The notes under the pieces: model-generated
Database searches by the model: none
What the model was told of the DNA's origin: nothing
What the model saw: only the letters and a program-made list of their open reading frames with translations
Shown: positions 55,983 through 64,000 of the stretch, piece by piece
How positions within the stretch are numbered: position 1 is the first letter of the stretch
Layout of the letters: each line of letters opens with the position of its first letter
Assembly: GCA_900544335.1 (NCBI GenBank)
Contig: UQUS01000004.1
Location: forward strand, 1 to 64,000
Length of the DNA: 64,000 nucleotides
Reading direction: 5' to 3'
Source of the DNA: an uncultured Sutterella sp.
GTDB taxonomy: Bacteria; Pseudomonadota; Gammaproteobacteria; Burkholderiales; Burkholderiaceae_F
Position numbers and translations under genes: made by a program

Positions 55983-57212
55983 CTACGTGTCTTGGAGCAA
56001 AAACGACACGAGATTTTCGTGTGCGATTCCGTCTCGCGGGCGCAAGATGGGATCGAGCGACAGAACATACTTGGGCCAATTGTCTTGAATCTGATAAAGG
56101 GGAGAAAACTCGCGCTTCTCCGTTTCCGGACTTGCTAAAAGGTAGCAGACTTGAAAGTATCGTTTCTCTCCGTTTCGCTCGGCGACAAAGTCCACTTCGC
56201 GCCCGTCGGCCTGACCGATTGAAAGCGTCCATCCGTGGCTCATCAGGTGGGTACACAGAATGTTTTCGAGTACCTGATCGATGTCACGCAGATTCGACTG
56301 CGGGAAGAGAGCCTCGCGAAAACCGTGATCGGCCGCGAAAACTTTCGATTGAAAGCGAAGGAGTTCTTTGCCTTTAATGTCGGCACAGGTTAATTTATCA
56401 AACGCGAAGGCTTCACATCCCGCGTCGATGTACTCCAAAATTGTGTCCCGCGATAAAGAGGTTTTTTCCGATTTCAAAAACTGTTCGATGGCTTTCGGGG
56501 AAATTCGATGTCCGATTTGCTCCGTTAGGTACCGAAAGAGCATTTCCAGACGGTGGGTTTGTCGAATATTTCGACGTTGGGCAATGTCTTTAAGAACAAT
56601 GCTCTCGAAAATGTCGCGCAAATACAGGTGGGCCGATGCCGTGTCCTCGTAGGCTGTAATACCCGGCATGCCGCCGACAAGAAGGTACTCGTTCCACAAG
56701 GTCGTGCGGTCGATTGCCTGATCGGTTTGTTTGGCTCGGTGTGCCTGGCGAGCCTGACAAAACTCGGCAAACGTAAACGGAAAAACGCGAAAACGCACAA
56801 AACGACCCGCCAGGTGCGTTGCAAGTTCTCCTGAGAGGAGCTTGGAATTGGACCCTGTGACGTAGATATCGCAGCGGTTTTCCGAGCGAAGGGAATTGAC
56901 GCATAATTCCCAGTTCGGTACGTTTTGGATTTCGTCTAAAAAGACAGTCAAACGTGCCGGAGAGCGGTCGATGGCTTTTCTGATGTAGGCGTAGAGCGTC
57001 TGATAGTCCGTAAGGTCCGAGAGCGTCAGGAGTTCGAAGTTCAAAAAGAGGAAGGCGTTTTCCGGCAGTCCCCCTCGCCTTTTTTTGTCCTCGGCTATGA
57101 GGCGCAGCAACGAAGACTTTCCCGTACGGCGCATTCCGGTGATGACTTTCACGAGGCCGTCATCGTAAAACGGGACAATTTGTTTGAGTAGGTGCGGGCG
57201 ACTGATTAACAT
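55983..57212 (-). CDS. DUF4143-family AAA ATPase (copy 3)
   Basis: About 409 residues from the ATG at 57212 (MLISRPHLLKQIVPFYDDGL), which has AAGGAAG 5 bases upstream; the earlier ATG at 57245 lies within a palindrome and has no ribosome site. Walker A ITGMRRTGKSSLLRLIA, Walker B LTVFLDEIQNVPNWE, YVTGSNSKLLSGELATHLAGR, and C-terminal nuclease-like GQADGREVDFVAERNGEKRY. Third intact member of this family in the window. Two copies of a TATAGTCGAT-containing element lie just upstream. Confidence 0.87.
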   Translation of the reverse strand: MLISRPHLLKQIVPFYDDGLVKVITGMRRTGKSSLLRLIAEDKKRRGGLPENAFLFLNFELLTLSDLTDYQTLYAYIRKAIDRSPARLTVFLDEIQNVPNWELCVNSLRSENRCDIYVTGSNSKLLSGELATHLAGRFVRFRVFPFTFAEFCQARQAHRAKQTDQAIDRTTLWNEYLLVGGMPGITAYEDTASAHLYLRDIFESIVLKDIAQRRNIRQTHRLEMLFRYLTEQIGHRISPKAIEQFLKSEKTSLSRDTILEYIDAGCEAFAFDKLTCADIKGKELLRFQSKVFAADHGFREALFPQSNLRDIDQVLENILCTHLMSHGWTLSIGQADGREVDFVAERNGEKRYFQVCYLLASPETEKREFSPLYQIQDNWPKYVLSLDPILRPRDGIAHENLVSFLLQDT

Positions 57213-57242
57213 GCGGTCTTCCTTGGACTTAATCCAATCTAT

Positions 57243-57300
57243 CATCGAGTATAGTCGATGATTTGATTAAAAAGAAGCATTTCGTCGATTATAGTCGATA
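57243..57300. repeat. Two repeat elements before the DUF4143 ATPase (copy 3)
   Basis: CGAGTATAGTCGATG (57246-57260) and CGATTATAGTCGATA (57286-57300), 13 of 15 bases identical, 40 bp apart. The first sits in a longer palindrome (ATCATCGA with TCGATGAT), the second in TCGTC with GACGA. About 30-90 bases upstream of the ATPase start. Confidence 0.7.
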
Positions 57301-57321
57301 GACGAGTCGCCCTGAAAGGAC

Positions 57322-57963
57322 TTAACCGGATACGCTGCTCTTTTTTACCTTGGCAAGGCGGGAGGCAATCGGCTCGAAGGTCTTTCGATGAATCGGGAGA
57401 ACGCCCAGACGCTCGATGGCGGCCATGTGCTCGGCCGTCCCGTACCCCATGTGGTGCTCAAATCCGTATCCCGGATACTCCTTGGCATAACGCTTAAAAA
57501 GCGCATCGTGCGCCGTTTTGGCCAAAATCGATGCAGCGGATATTTCCGGAACCCGGTCATCGCCCTTGATAATCGTCCGAATCCGATACGGCATGTGGGG
57601 CATACGGTTGCCGTCAATCAAAAGAATGGTCGGTCGAATCGAAAGTCCTAAAACGGCTCGCTTCATCGCAAGGAGCGTAGCTTCAAGGATGTTCATCGAA
57701 TCGATTTCTTCGACGGTGGCAAAGGCCACGGACCAGGCAAGGGCTCGTTCTTGAATGATCGGGGCTAAGGCCTCTCGTTCGGCAGGCGTCAGTTTCTTAC
57801 TATCTTTAAGGCCTTCGATCGGATTTAAGGGATTTAATATCACGGCCGCCGCATAGACGGGACCTGCAAGCGGCCCCCGCCCGGCTTCGTCGATACCGGC
57901 AGGAAGACGCATGTCGTCTTGAGAGTCGGTTTCAAATAAATCGAGCGTGGCGCGGTCTTTCAT
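57322..57963 (-). CDS. rnhB: Ribonuclease HII
   Basis: A 213-residue RNase [23 protein letters not shown] (Asp-Glu of the active site), [18 protein letters not shown] and the [16 protein letters not shown] block with further catalytic acids. It removes ribonucleotides and RNA primers from DNA. The N-terminus has about 20 extra residues before the core. Confidence 0.94.
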   Translation of the reverse strand: MKDRATLDLFETDSQDDMRLPAGIDEAGRGPLAGPVYAAAVILNPLNPIEGLKDSKKLTPAEREALAPIIQERALAWSVAFATVEEIDSMNILEATLLAMKRAVLGLSIRPTILLIDGNRMPHMPYRIRTIIKGDDRVPEISAASILAKTAHDALFKRYAKEYPGYGFEHHMGYGTAEHMAAIERLGVLPIHRKTFEPIASRLAKVKKSSVSG

Positions 57964-58011
57964 CGGTATCAGAGTAGAAAAACATGTTCTTTATTTTGAA
58001 CGCACCGGGCA

Positions 58012-58039
58012 CAAAAAAGCAACCCGAAGGTTGCCTTTT
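58012..58039 (-). terminator. Terminator of the alanine symporter gene
   Basis: GCAACC (58019-58024) pairs with GGTTGC (58029-58034) with a CGAA/TTCG tetraloop; on the minus strand six T residues follow. Confidence 0.85.
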
Positions 58040-58056
58040 TGCCCGAGACTGCCTGT

Positions 58057-59439
58057 TTAGGAGGCGGTCTTTTCGTCTTTCAATTTTTCCGGGATGTATC
58101 GAAATTCGTAATCGTTTAAGGCCTCGGAAGCAATCTTCCCGAGGCCGATTAAGGCGATGAGGTTCGGAATGACCATCAGGCCGTTAAATAAGTCCGCCAG
58201 TTCCCACACAAGGTTCACTTGCAAAAGCGAGCCCAAAAAGATAAAGAGAACGACGATGTACTGGTACGGACGCACGTAACGCGGACCGAAGAGGAATTTG
58301 ACGTTTTGCTCGGCAAAAAAGTACCAGCCGATAATCGTCGAGAAGGCAAAGAAAAGAAGACAAATCGCCACAAATCCGTAACCGAACGAGCCTAAACCTA
58401 ATTGGAAGGCGTGCTGCGTTAAGGCAATGCCCGTGGTTTTTCCGTCCAAAACTCCGGTACTTAAAATCACGAGCGCCGTCATATTAAGGACCACGAACGT
58501 ATCGAAAAAGACGCCCATGATGGCCACAAGACCTTGTTTGGCCGGGTGGTCGACCTTCGCGACGGCGTGCGCATGCGGTGTCGAGCCCATACCGGCTTCG
58601 TTACTAAATAGGCCGCGGGCCACGCCGTACCGAATCGCTTCCTTGACGCTTGCACCGATTACACCGCCCGTTGCCGCAGTCGGATTAAAGGCTCCGACGA
58701 AAATCATCTCGAAGGCCGGAATGATTTGGTCGAAATACTCGATTAACACAATCAAGCCGCCGGCGAGGTAGAAAAGCGCCATGATTGGAACGATTTTTTC
58801 CGTGGTCGAGGCAATGCGGCGAATTCCGCCGATGAAAATAAAGGCGGCAATGAGGGCAACAACGACGCCGACGATCCAAGGCTTGATACCGAAGGCAAAG
58901 TCAAAGGCAAGCGCAATGGAATTGGCCTGCACCATGTTGCCGATAAAGCCTAAGGCAATGATGATCGCCACCGAAAAGAACATCGCCAAGGGCTTGCAAT
59001 GTAAGCCGTTTGTGATGTAGTACGCAGGGCCCCCCGTCACGTGCCCGTTTGCGTCCTTGGTTTTAAAGTGCTGGGCTAAGACGGCTTCAACGAAGATGGT
59101 TGCCATGCCGAAAAAGGCGGCAAGCCACATCCAGAAGATTGCTCCGGGACCGCCCATCGCGAGGGCCGTTGCGACACCGGCAAGGTTTCCGGTCCCGACC
59201 TGCGCAGCAATAGCCGTCGCGAGGGACTGAAACGAACTCATACCCGTGCCGTCGGCCTTATTGCCGAAAAACTTGACGTGACGCAGAACGTAGGATGCGG
59301 CTCGACCGAAACGGCGAACCTGCACGAAGCGCAACTTAAAGGAAAAATAAATGCCGGTGCCGACAAGCAAGGGAATCAGGCAGAACGGCCCCCAAAGAAC
59401 ACTGTTTAAGTTAGAAACAAATGCAGTTAAATCGTGCAT
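58057..59439 (-). CDS. Alanine or glycine:cation symporter (AGCS family)
   Basis: A 460-residue polytopic protein. Family features: VLWGPFCLIPLLVGTGIYFS near the N-terminus, the signature SFQSLATAIAAQVGTGNLAG VATAL (about 70-95), MWLAAFFGMATIFVEAVLAQ, GGPAYYITNG and the later GLFSNEAGMGSTPHAHA. It imports alanine or glycine with sodium. Terminator downstream. Confidence 0.93.
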   Translation of the reverse strand: MHDLTAFVSNLNSVLWGPFCLIPLLVGTGIYFSFKLRFVQVRRFGRAASYVLRHVKFFGNKADGTGMSSFQSLATAIAAQVGTGNLAGVATALAMGGPGAIFWMWLAAFFGMATIFVEAVLAQHFKTKDANGHVTGGPAYYITNGLHCKPLAMFFSVAIIIALGFIGNMVQANSIALAFDFAFGIKPWIVGVVVALIAAFIFIGGIRRIASTTEKIVPIMALFYLAGGLIVLIEYFDQIIPAFEMIFVGAFNPTAATGGVIGASVKEAIRYGVARGLFSNEAGMGSTPHAHAVAKVDHPAKQGLVAIMGVFFDTFVVLNMTALVILSTGVLDGKTTGIALTQHAFQLGLGSFGYGFVAICLLFFAFSTIIGWYFFAEQNVKFLFGPRYVRPYQYIVVLFIFLGSLLQVNLVWELADLFNGLMVIPNLIALIGLGKIASEALNDYEFRYIPEKLKDEKTAS

Positions 59440-59532
59440 AGGTTTCCTCCTTTCATCAAAAAAAGAATTAAGGACGAACCCGGAAACCTTTCACGAATCA
59501 GGGCCACGGGGCAAATTGTTTCAGAAAGTTAC

Positions 59533-61020
59533 TTAATCGAGCAAGTTTTTATGGGGTACCCAAACTAAGCGAACGCGGTTGTGTACCAAATCGGTCTCAG
59601 CAAAATGTCTTATATCGCTCCCGAGACCGGCGGCAAAAATGAGCGTGTCGTTAAGCCAAAGAAGCGGTAATTTCACGCGTTCAAAGGGCGGAATCTTCGC
59701 AGCCTGATAGAGGTGCTTGAGGTTCCGACTCGGGCGCAAGGCGTAAAGCTTGAGCTTTTCTCCCCCGCGCCGCGCACGCAGGTGAAGGGACCCCGCTTTA
59801 AGGGCATCGACATCAAAGCCTTCTTCCCCCTCTTGACACGGGATAAAGCAAAGCGATCCGCCCCAGGCAGGGAAACTTACCGACGCCTCCCCTTTCCAGA
59901 CAAAGTCTTGATCGAGGGCCGCAATCGGACGCTTTCCGACGGCGTCCGTCAAAATGAGTTTCATGCCCCAGCGGCGCAGCTCTTTTCCTTCAAAGCGGAT
60001 GGCGAGTTTGGTGTCCGTATCCGACTCGAAAATCTGACGCAGTGTTTCGGTGAGTTTGGCTTTGCTCGGATAGCGAATTTTGTTGTGTTTGAGCCACGTG
60101 CGTACAACCAGTGCCTGACGCTCTTTGGTAAGGTTCCGCAAGGCTTTAATTGAAAGTGAGTTATCACTTGCATTTAAACAAAGTCGTGTATCTTCAAGGG
60201 CTAAGTCCTTGAGAATGTCCGATGCAGCGGAGATATTTTGAATCGATCGGTCGGCCGCTTCCTTCCAGCCTTCGCGCGCCTCGGCGAGAACGGGAAACAC
60301 CTTGTTCCGAATGAGGTTTCTTAAGTACCTCGTATCGGTGTTGCTCTCGTCTTCGACAAAACTGAGGTGCTGCGATTTGACGTAGGCATTAATCGCTTCC
60401 CGCTCGATTTGTAAAAAAGGCCGCGCAAGCATTACGGGCTCGCCTTTTCCGAACGCCAGGTCCCGCATGGGCGGCAAGGACGAAAGACCCTCAAGACCCG
60501 ATCCCCGCATCCAGGAAATCAAAAACGTTTCGAGCTGATCGTCTAAGTGGTGAGCCGTCATGACGGCATCAGCCTTTAGTTCCACGGCCTTTTTGTAAAG
60601 TGCCCGGTACCGCGCCTCGCGTGCTGCAGCCTCTAACCCTTGTCGGGAAGCCCGAGAGACAAAGACGCAGACTTCTTCAAAAGGAATCGCAAGTTTCTTA
60701 CATTGCTCGGCGCAAAGCTTACCCCACTCGTCTGCATTTTCCGAAAGCCCGTGGTTGATATAGACAGCCGTAATTGAAGAAATCTCACTTTGGCGTGTTT
60801 GCTTTAGTGAGGCGGCGGCAATTGTAAGGAGCGCGGCCGAATCGCGTCCGCCCGAGTAGGCTATCACGAGGCGCACGGGACTTACGGTAGAAAGGGTAAA
60901 TTCGTTCGCCTTTCCTTTCGTTCGCGCTTGTGCCACAGCGCGCACCGAGGCCATAAAGGCCTCCGTCAGGGTCTTTTTAGCCGCACCCCGAGCGTAGGTG
61001 GCTTTCCCCTCTTTTTTCAT
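59533..61020 (-). CDS. tilS: tRNA(Ile)-lysidine synthase
   Basis: A 495-residue protein with the PP-loop [19 protein letters not shown] (about 52-70), [25 protein letters not shown] and [20 protein letters not shown], followed by the TilS substrate-binding and C-terminal domains ([20 protein letters not shown]). It converts C34 of tRNA-Ile(CAU) to lysidine, which is essential. The start overlaps the accA stop by 4 bases. Confidence 0.92.
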   Translation of the reverse strand: MKKEGKATYARGAAKKTLTEAFMASVRAVAQARTKGKANEFTLSTVSPVRLVIAYSGGRDSAALLTIAAASLKQTRQSEISSITAVYINHGLSENADEWGKLCAEQCKKLAIPFEEVCVFVSRASRQGLEAAAREARYRALYKKAVELKADAVMTAHHLDDQLETFLISWMRGSGLEGLSSLPPMRDLAFGKGEPVMLARPFLQIEREAINAYVKSQHLSFVEDESNTDTRYLRNLIRNKVFPVLAEAREGWKEAADRSIQNISAASDILKDLALEDTRLCLNASDNSLSIKALRNLTKERQALVVRTWLKHNKIRYPSKAKLTETLRQIFESDTDTKLAIRFEGKELRRWGMKLILTDAVGKRPIAALDQDFVWKGEASVSFPAWGGSLCFIPCQEGEEGFDVDALKAGSLHLRARRGGEKLKLYALRPSRNLKHLYQAAKIPPFERVKLPLLWLNDTLIFAAGLGSDIRHFAETDLVHNRVRLVWVPHKNLLD

Positions 61021-62225
61021 GACGCCTCAGCTTTCTTCGCTTTTCGGGTGCCGGTGCGATTTTTACCGGTGCTCTTTTCCGCGGAGGCCTGGGTTGCCTT
61101 TGACGCCTTTTTCTTCGGAGCGGCTTTTTTGGCGGCGGCTTTCCGAGGCTTGACCTTTTTCTCTTCCTTGGGCGCTACCGGTTCCTCTTTAAGGGATTTT
61201 GCCTCTTCCTTCGGCGCTTCCGGGGCCTTATTTGTAACCACTTGCGTGGAAATCACGCCTTTTTCTTCGAGGTATTTGCCGTAAAGCGAAAGGCGCGTGC
61301 TTCGACGCGCCAGCAAATCGTCGGTTGAAAACGTCAAAAGAGCGCCCAATTGGTCGGCAAGGGCTTTTCGAAGCGTTAAGGCCATCAAGGCCGGATCTCT
61401 GTGCGCTCCTCCGAGAGGTTCGGAAATAATCTTATCGACAAGGCCGAGATTAAAAAGTTTGGTCGCCGTGAGCGAAAGGGATTCGGCCGCTTCCGGGGCC
61501 TTGCCGGCGTCTTTCCAGAGAATCGAGGCGCAGCCTTCGGGGCTGATAACCGAGTAGACGGCGTACTGGAGAATCATCACCGTGTCGGCCACAGCAAGCG
61601 CAAGGGCTCCTCCCGAGCCCCCTTCCCCGATAATCACACTGATGACGGGAACTTTTAGGTGGGTTAATTCGAAAATCGAACGTCCGATGGCTTCGGCCTG
61701 ATTGCGCTCTTCGGCATCGATGCCGGGATAGGCCCCGGGGGTATCGACAAAGGTAATCACGGGTAGCCCGAACTTTTCGGCAAGTTTCATGATGCGAAGT
61801 GCTTTGCGAAACCCTTCGGGTTTAGTCATGCCGAAGTTGCGCTTGGTGCGCTCTTTGGTATCGCGCCCTTTTTGATGGCCGATGACGGCAACGGCGTGTT
61901 TCCCGAGGTGCGCCAAACCCGCCACAATCGAGGCATCGTCGGCAAACATTCGATCACCGTGTAGTTCCGTAAAGTCGCTGAAAATCGCCTGAATATAGTC
62001 AAGTGTATAGGGACGCGCCGGGTGGCGCGCGAGCTGCGTAATCTGCCAATCCGTCAGGTTCGAGTAAATCTCCGAGAGGCGTTTGGCGTAACTGCGTTTG
62101 AGTTGAGAAAGGCGTGAGGCGCGGTCGGTGTCACTAATCGAAGTATCAAGTTCGAGCTCTTCGATTTTATTGTGGATGACCTCTAAATCTTCCTCAAAAT
62201 CAAAATAGGAAATCTTTTTTACCAT
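61017..62225 (-). CDS. accA: Acetyl-CoA carboxylase carboxyltransferase subunit alpha with basic tail
   Basis: A 402-residue AccA. The core (1-320) is standard: [21 protein letters not shown] N-terminus, [78 protein letters not shown] and the [20 protein letters not shown] region. After it comes an unusual tail of about 80 residues, first acidic/Pro-rich and then Lys/Ala-rich ([18 protein letters not shown]), like histone H1-type tails. E. coli AccA ends near residue 319. It forms the transferase with AccD. Confidence 0.93.
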   Translation of the reverse strand: MVKKISYFDFEEDLEVIHNKIEELELDTSISDTDRASRLSQLKRSYAKRLSEIYSNLTDWQITQLARHPARPYTLDYIQAIFSDFTELHGDRMFADDASIVAGLAHLGKHAVAVIGHQKGRDTKERTKRNFGMTKPEGFRKALRIMKLAEKFGLPVITFVDTPGAYPGIDAEERNQAEAIGRSIFELTHLKVPVISVIIGEGGSGGALALAVADTVMILQYAVYSVISPEGCASILWKDAGKAPEAAESLSLTATKLFNLGLVDKIISEPLGGAHRDPALMALTLRKALADQLGALLTFSTDDLLARRSTRLSLYGKYLEEKGVISTQVVTNKAPEAPKEEAKSLKEEPVAPKEEKKVKPRKAAAKKAAPKKKASKATQASAEKSTGKNRTGTRKAKKAEAS

Positions 62226-62248
62226 CGCCCTAAACGCCCTCGTTGTCT

Positions 62249-62875
62249 TCAGTAACGCACGGCAAATCCCGTGCGGTCACGCCAAAGGAGCCACGTGGCG
62301 GCCGTACGGTACGGGCGCCACGCAGTGCTCACGCTTAACATTGTATCGAGATTGCCGAAAACTTTAAGTCCCGCTGCTCTTAGACCGTAGTCGCCGACGG
62401 GAAAGACATCGGGGCGATTAAGCCCGAAAATTAAAATCATGTGCGCCGTCCAAGGGCCGACGCCTTTAATGGCCGTCAGGCGTGCAAGAACCTCGTCATC
62501 GGTTAAGGAATCTAGCTCCTCGTGCGTGAGGGTCCCTGTTAAAGCCCCTTGGGCAAGATTCCAAAGCGCGCTTTGTTTGGCGCTCGAAAGGCCGAGCCCT
62601 TTTAAGCCCTCAAGGCCGAGCGTGTGAATGCCTAAGGGGTAGTTTCCGGGGCTCGCCTCTTCGGCGGCTTTTAAAACGCGGTCTTTGGCCTTAAGGGCCG
62701 CGGCGTTACTGACTTGTTGACCGCAGACGGCCCGCACCATGGCGGTAAATAAATCCGTGCACGGCATGAGACCGTCGCCCCGAGACTTTTCAATCAAGGG
62801 GGCTAAGGCGGAGTCGCTCTTTAAGTGGTTAAGAGCCGCCTCCCACCAAGAAACGACCGTCAGGCGCGTCTCCAC
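62249..62875 (-). CDS. alkA: DNA-3-methyladenine glycosylase II
   Basis: A 208-residue HhH-GPD glycosylase: [20 protein letters not shown], the helix-hairpin-helix [20 protein letters not shown] and the catalytic Asp in [13 protein letters not shown]. It excises alkylated purines. It lacks the N-terminal domain of E. coli AlkA, as is usual for the short form. It overlaps cysS by 16 bases, in the order cysS-alkA-accA-tilS typical of Burkholderiales. Confidence 0.88.
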   Translation of the reverse strand: METRLTVVSWWEAALNHLKSDSALAPLIEKSRGDGLMPCTDLFTAMVRAVCGQQVSNAAALKAKDRVLKAAEEASPGNYPLGIHTLGLEGLKGLGLSSAKQSALWNLAQGALTGTLTHEELDSLTDDEVLARLTAIKGVGPWTAHMILIFGLNRPDVFPVGDYGLRAAGLKVFGNLDTMLSVSTAWRPYRTAATWLLWRDRTGFAVRY

Positions 62876-64000
62876 GTCGTCACTCCCGTCCTGTCTTCCA
62901 GAACGATACCGGCGTCCGTAAGTTCCTTGCGAATGGCATCGGCCTTAGCCCAGTCTTTCGCGGCTTTGGCAGCGGCGCGCTCGGCGATTTTTTCTTCAAT
63001 GGCCGCTTCATTTAAGCCCGTCGTGGCGCCCTTAATGAACGTCGCGGGGTCTTTCGTGAGAATGTTAAAAATCTTCCCGAGAGACAACAGTTCGGAAGAA
63101 AGCGCCGTATCCTTGGTGCGATTGACTTCCGCGGCGAGCTCAAAGAGCACGCCCACGGCCTGCGGGGTATTAAAGTCATCGTCCATAGCCGCCTTAAAGC
63201 GGGCGGCAAAAGGCTCGTTCCAATCAATCGGAGCACCGTCACGAGCCGGTGTTTCGTTCAAAGCACTGTAAAGGCGCGTTAATCCCTTATGGGCATCTTC
63301 GATAAGGCCCGGATTAAAGCTAATCGGGCTTCTGTAGTGACTGCGAAGTAAGAAAAAGCGCAGCGTCTCGTTGCCGTTCCCCTCACCGTACTTGCCGTTG
63401 GTTTCCTTTAAGGCATCGCGGATTGTCCAGAAGTTTCCGAGCGACTTACTCATTTTTTCTTCGCTGCCGTCGGCACTGCGAACACGCAAGGGTCCCGAGT
63501 GCATCCAGATATTGGCAAAGCCCGGCCCGTGCGCCCCTTCGCTTTGGGCAATTTCGTTTTCGTGGTGCGGGAAGATCAAATCCGGGCCGCCCCCGTGAAT
63601 GTCAAAGTGTTCCCCGAGGTAGTAGCAACTCATGGCCGAGCACTCGATGTGCCAACCCGGCCTGCCCTCGCCCCACTTGGAGGGCCAGTGGGGCTCGCCG
63701 GGTTTGGCGTGCTTCCAAAGGACAAAATCAAGGGGGTCGCGCTTGGTGTCGGTAACGCCTACGCGTGCGCCCGAGCGCAAATCATCGATGCTTTTGCCTG
63801 AAAGTTTCCCATAGTCCTTAAATTTGCGCACGGCGTAGTCAACGTCCCCGTCCGTGGCTTGATACGCAAGGCCCTTTTCTTCCAGAGTTTGAATCAGGTT
63901 AAGCATCTGGGGAATAAATTGCGTGGCACGCGGCTCGTAGGTGGGAGCTAAGCACCCTAAGGCAAGCATATCTTCCTGCATGGCCTTGGTGTACGTCTCC
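62860..64000 (-). CDS. cysS: Cysteinyl-tRNA synthetase, partial (5' end beyond window)
   Basis: The last 380 or so codons; the frame is open to the window edge, so the start and HIGH motif lie outside. Visible are [20 protein letters not shown] (zinc Cys), [20 protein letters not shown], and [16 protein letters not shown] with the KMSKS loop, then the anticodon-binding helices. It charges tRNA-Cys. First of a four-gene minus-strand operon with alkA, accA and tilS. Confidence 0.95.
   Translation of the reverse strand, partial: ETYTKAMQEDMLALGCLAPTYEPRATQFIPQMLNLIQTLEEKGLAYQATDGDVDYAVRKFKDYGKLSGKSIDDLRSGARVGVTDTKRDPLDFVLWKHAKPGEPHWPSKWGEGRPGWHIECSAMSCYYLGEHFDIHGGGPDLIFPHHENEIAQSEGAHGPGFANIWMHSGPLRVRSADGSEEKMSKSLGNFWTIRDALKETNGKYGEGNGNETLRFFLLRSHYRSPISFNPGLIEDAHKGLTRLYSALNETPARDGAPIDWNEPFAARFKAAMDDDFNTPQAVGVLFELAAEVNRTKDTALSSELLSLGKIFNILTKDPATFIKGATTGLNEAAIEEKIAERAAAKAAKDWAKADAIRKELTDAGIVLEDRTGVTTWRRA

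Overview
The window looks like a chromosome segment of a gut-type Burkholderiales bacterium, most likely of the Sutterellaceae (inference). Support comes from the minus-strand order cysS-alkA-accA-tilS, which is common in Betaproteobacteria, and from an anaerobic gene set: Dcu-type dicarboxylate carrier, [FeFe] hydrogenase and an FNR-like site near pepT. Most genes are close to 50% GC in the lines I counted. Three segments depart from this: an AT-rich restriction-type locus (about 12.2-16.4 kb), an AT-rich single-stranded DNA phage genome (about 27.0-31.7 kb), and a GC-rich histidine operon island (about 31.7-40.3 kb, about 65% GC in the lines I counted).

Layout. 0-9.6 kb: 3' end of a probable group II intron, an orphan RelB/DinJ antitoxin, a three-gene symporter/C45 hydrolase operon, an argininosuccinate-lyase-like enzyme with a C4-dicarboxylate carrier, and two tandem LysR regulators. 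9.7-16.4 kb: a defence-like island with MazG plus a GIY-YIG/DUF2075 ATPase, then a MORC/MutL-like ATPase, a Z1-domain ATPase and an HpaII-family endonuclease; the last two have been fused by a deletion. 16.5-26.6 kb: purN, rsmB, pepT, a HipBA pair whose HipA lacks its catalytic Asp, sstT, and an AAA/PD-(D/E)XK protein. 27.0-31.7 kb: a nearly complete gokushovirus (VP4, VP5, VP3, VP1, VP2 and three tiny overlapping ORFs) that meets the chromosome at a perfect 28-bp dif-like site lying inside VP4. The other phage end has no such site and runs straight into the GC-rich island.

31.7-40.3 kb: two damaged secreted-protein genes, then a complete hisGDCBH-A-F-IE operon with fused HisB and HisIE, a leader peptide carrying four consecutive His codons, and an attenuator hairpin. 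40.5-44.9 kb: gene remnants, a DUF4143 ATPase, dCMP deaminase and a NERD-domain ATPase. 45-50 kb: a TRIC-type channel and an [FeFe] hydrogenase with a NuoF-tail/GltD-like flavoprotein. 50-57.2 kb: two more DUF4143 ATPases, a phosphopantetheinyl transferase, an AbiEi/AbiEii toxin-antitoxin pair and ispDF. 57.3-64 kb: rnhB, an alanine/sodium symporter, tilS, accA with a lysine-rich tail, alkA and partial cysS.

Most worth following up: the dif-integrated gokushovirus and its unexplained right junction; exact-period repeat arrays in front of each intact DUF4143 ATPase, including a four-copy array with a 33-bp period; the phage's overlapping mini-ORFs, one of which encodes a membrane peptide; and the foreign-looking attenuated his operon.
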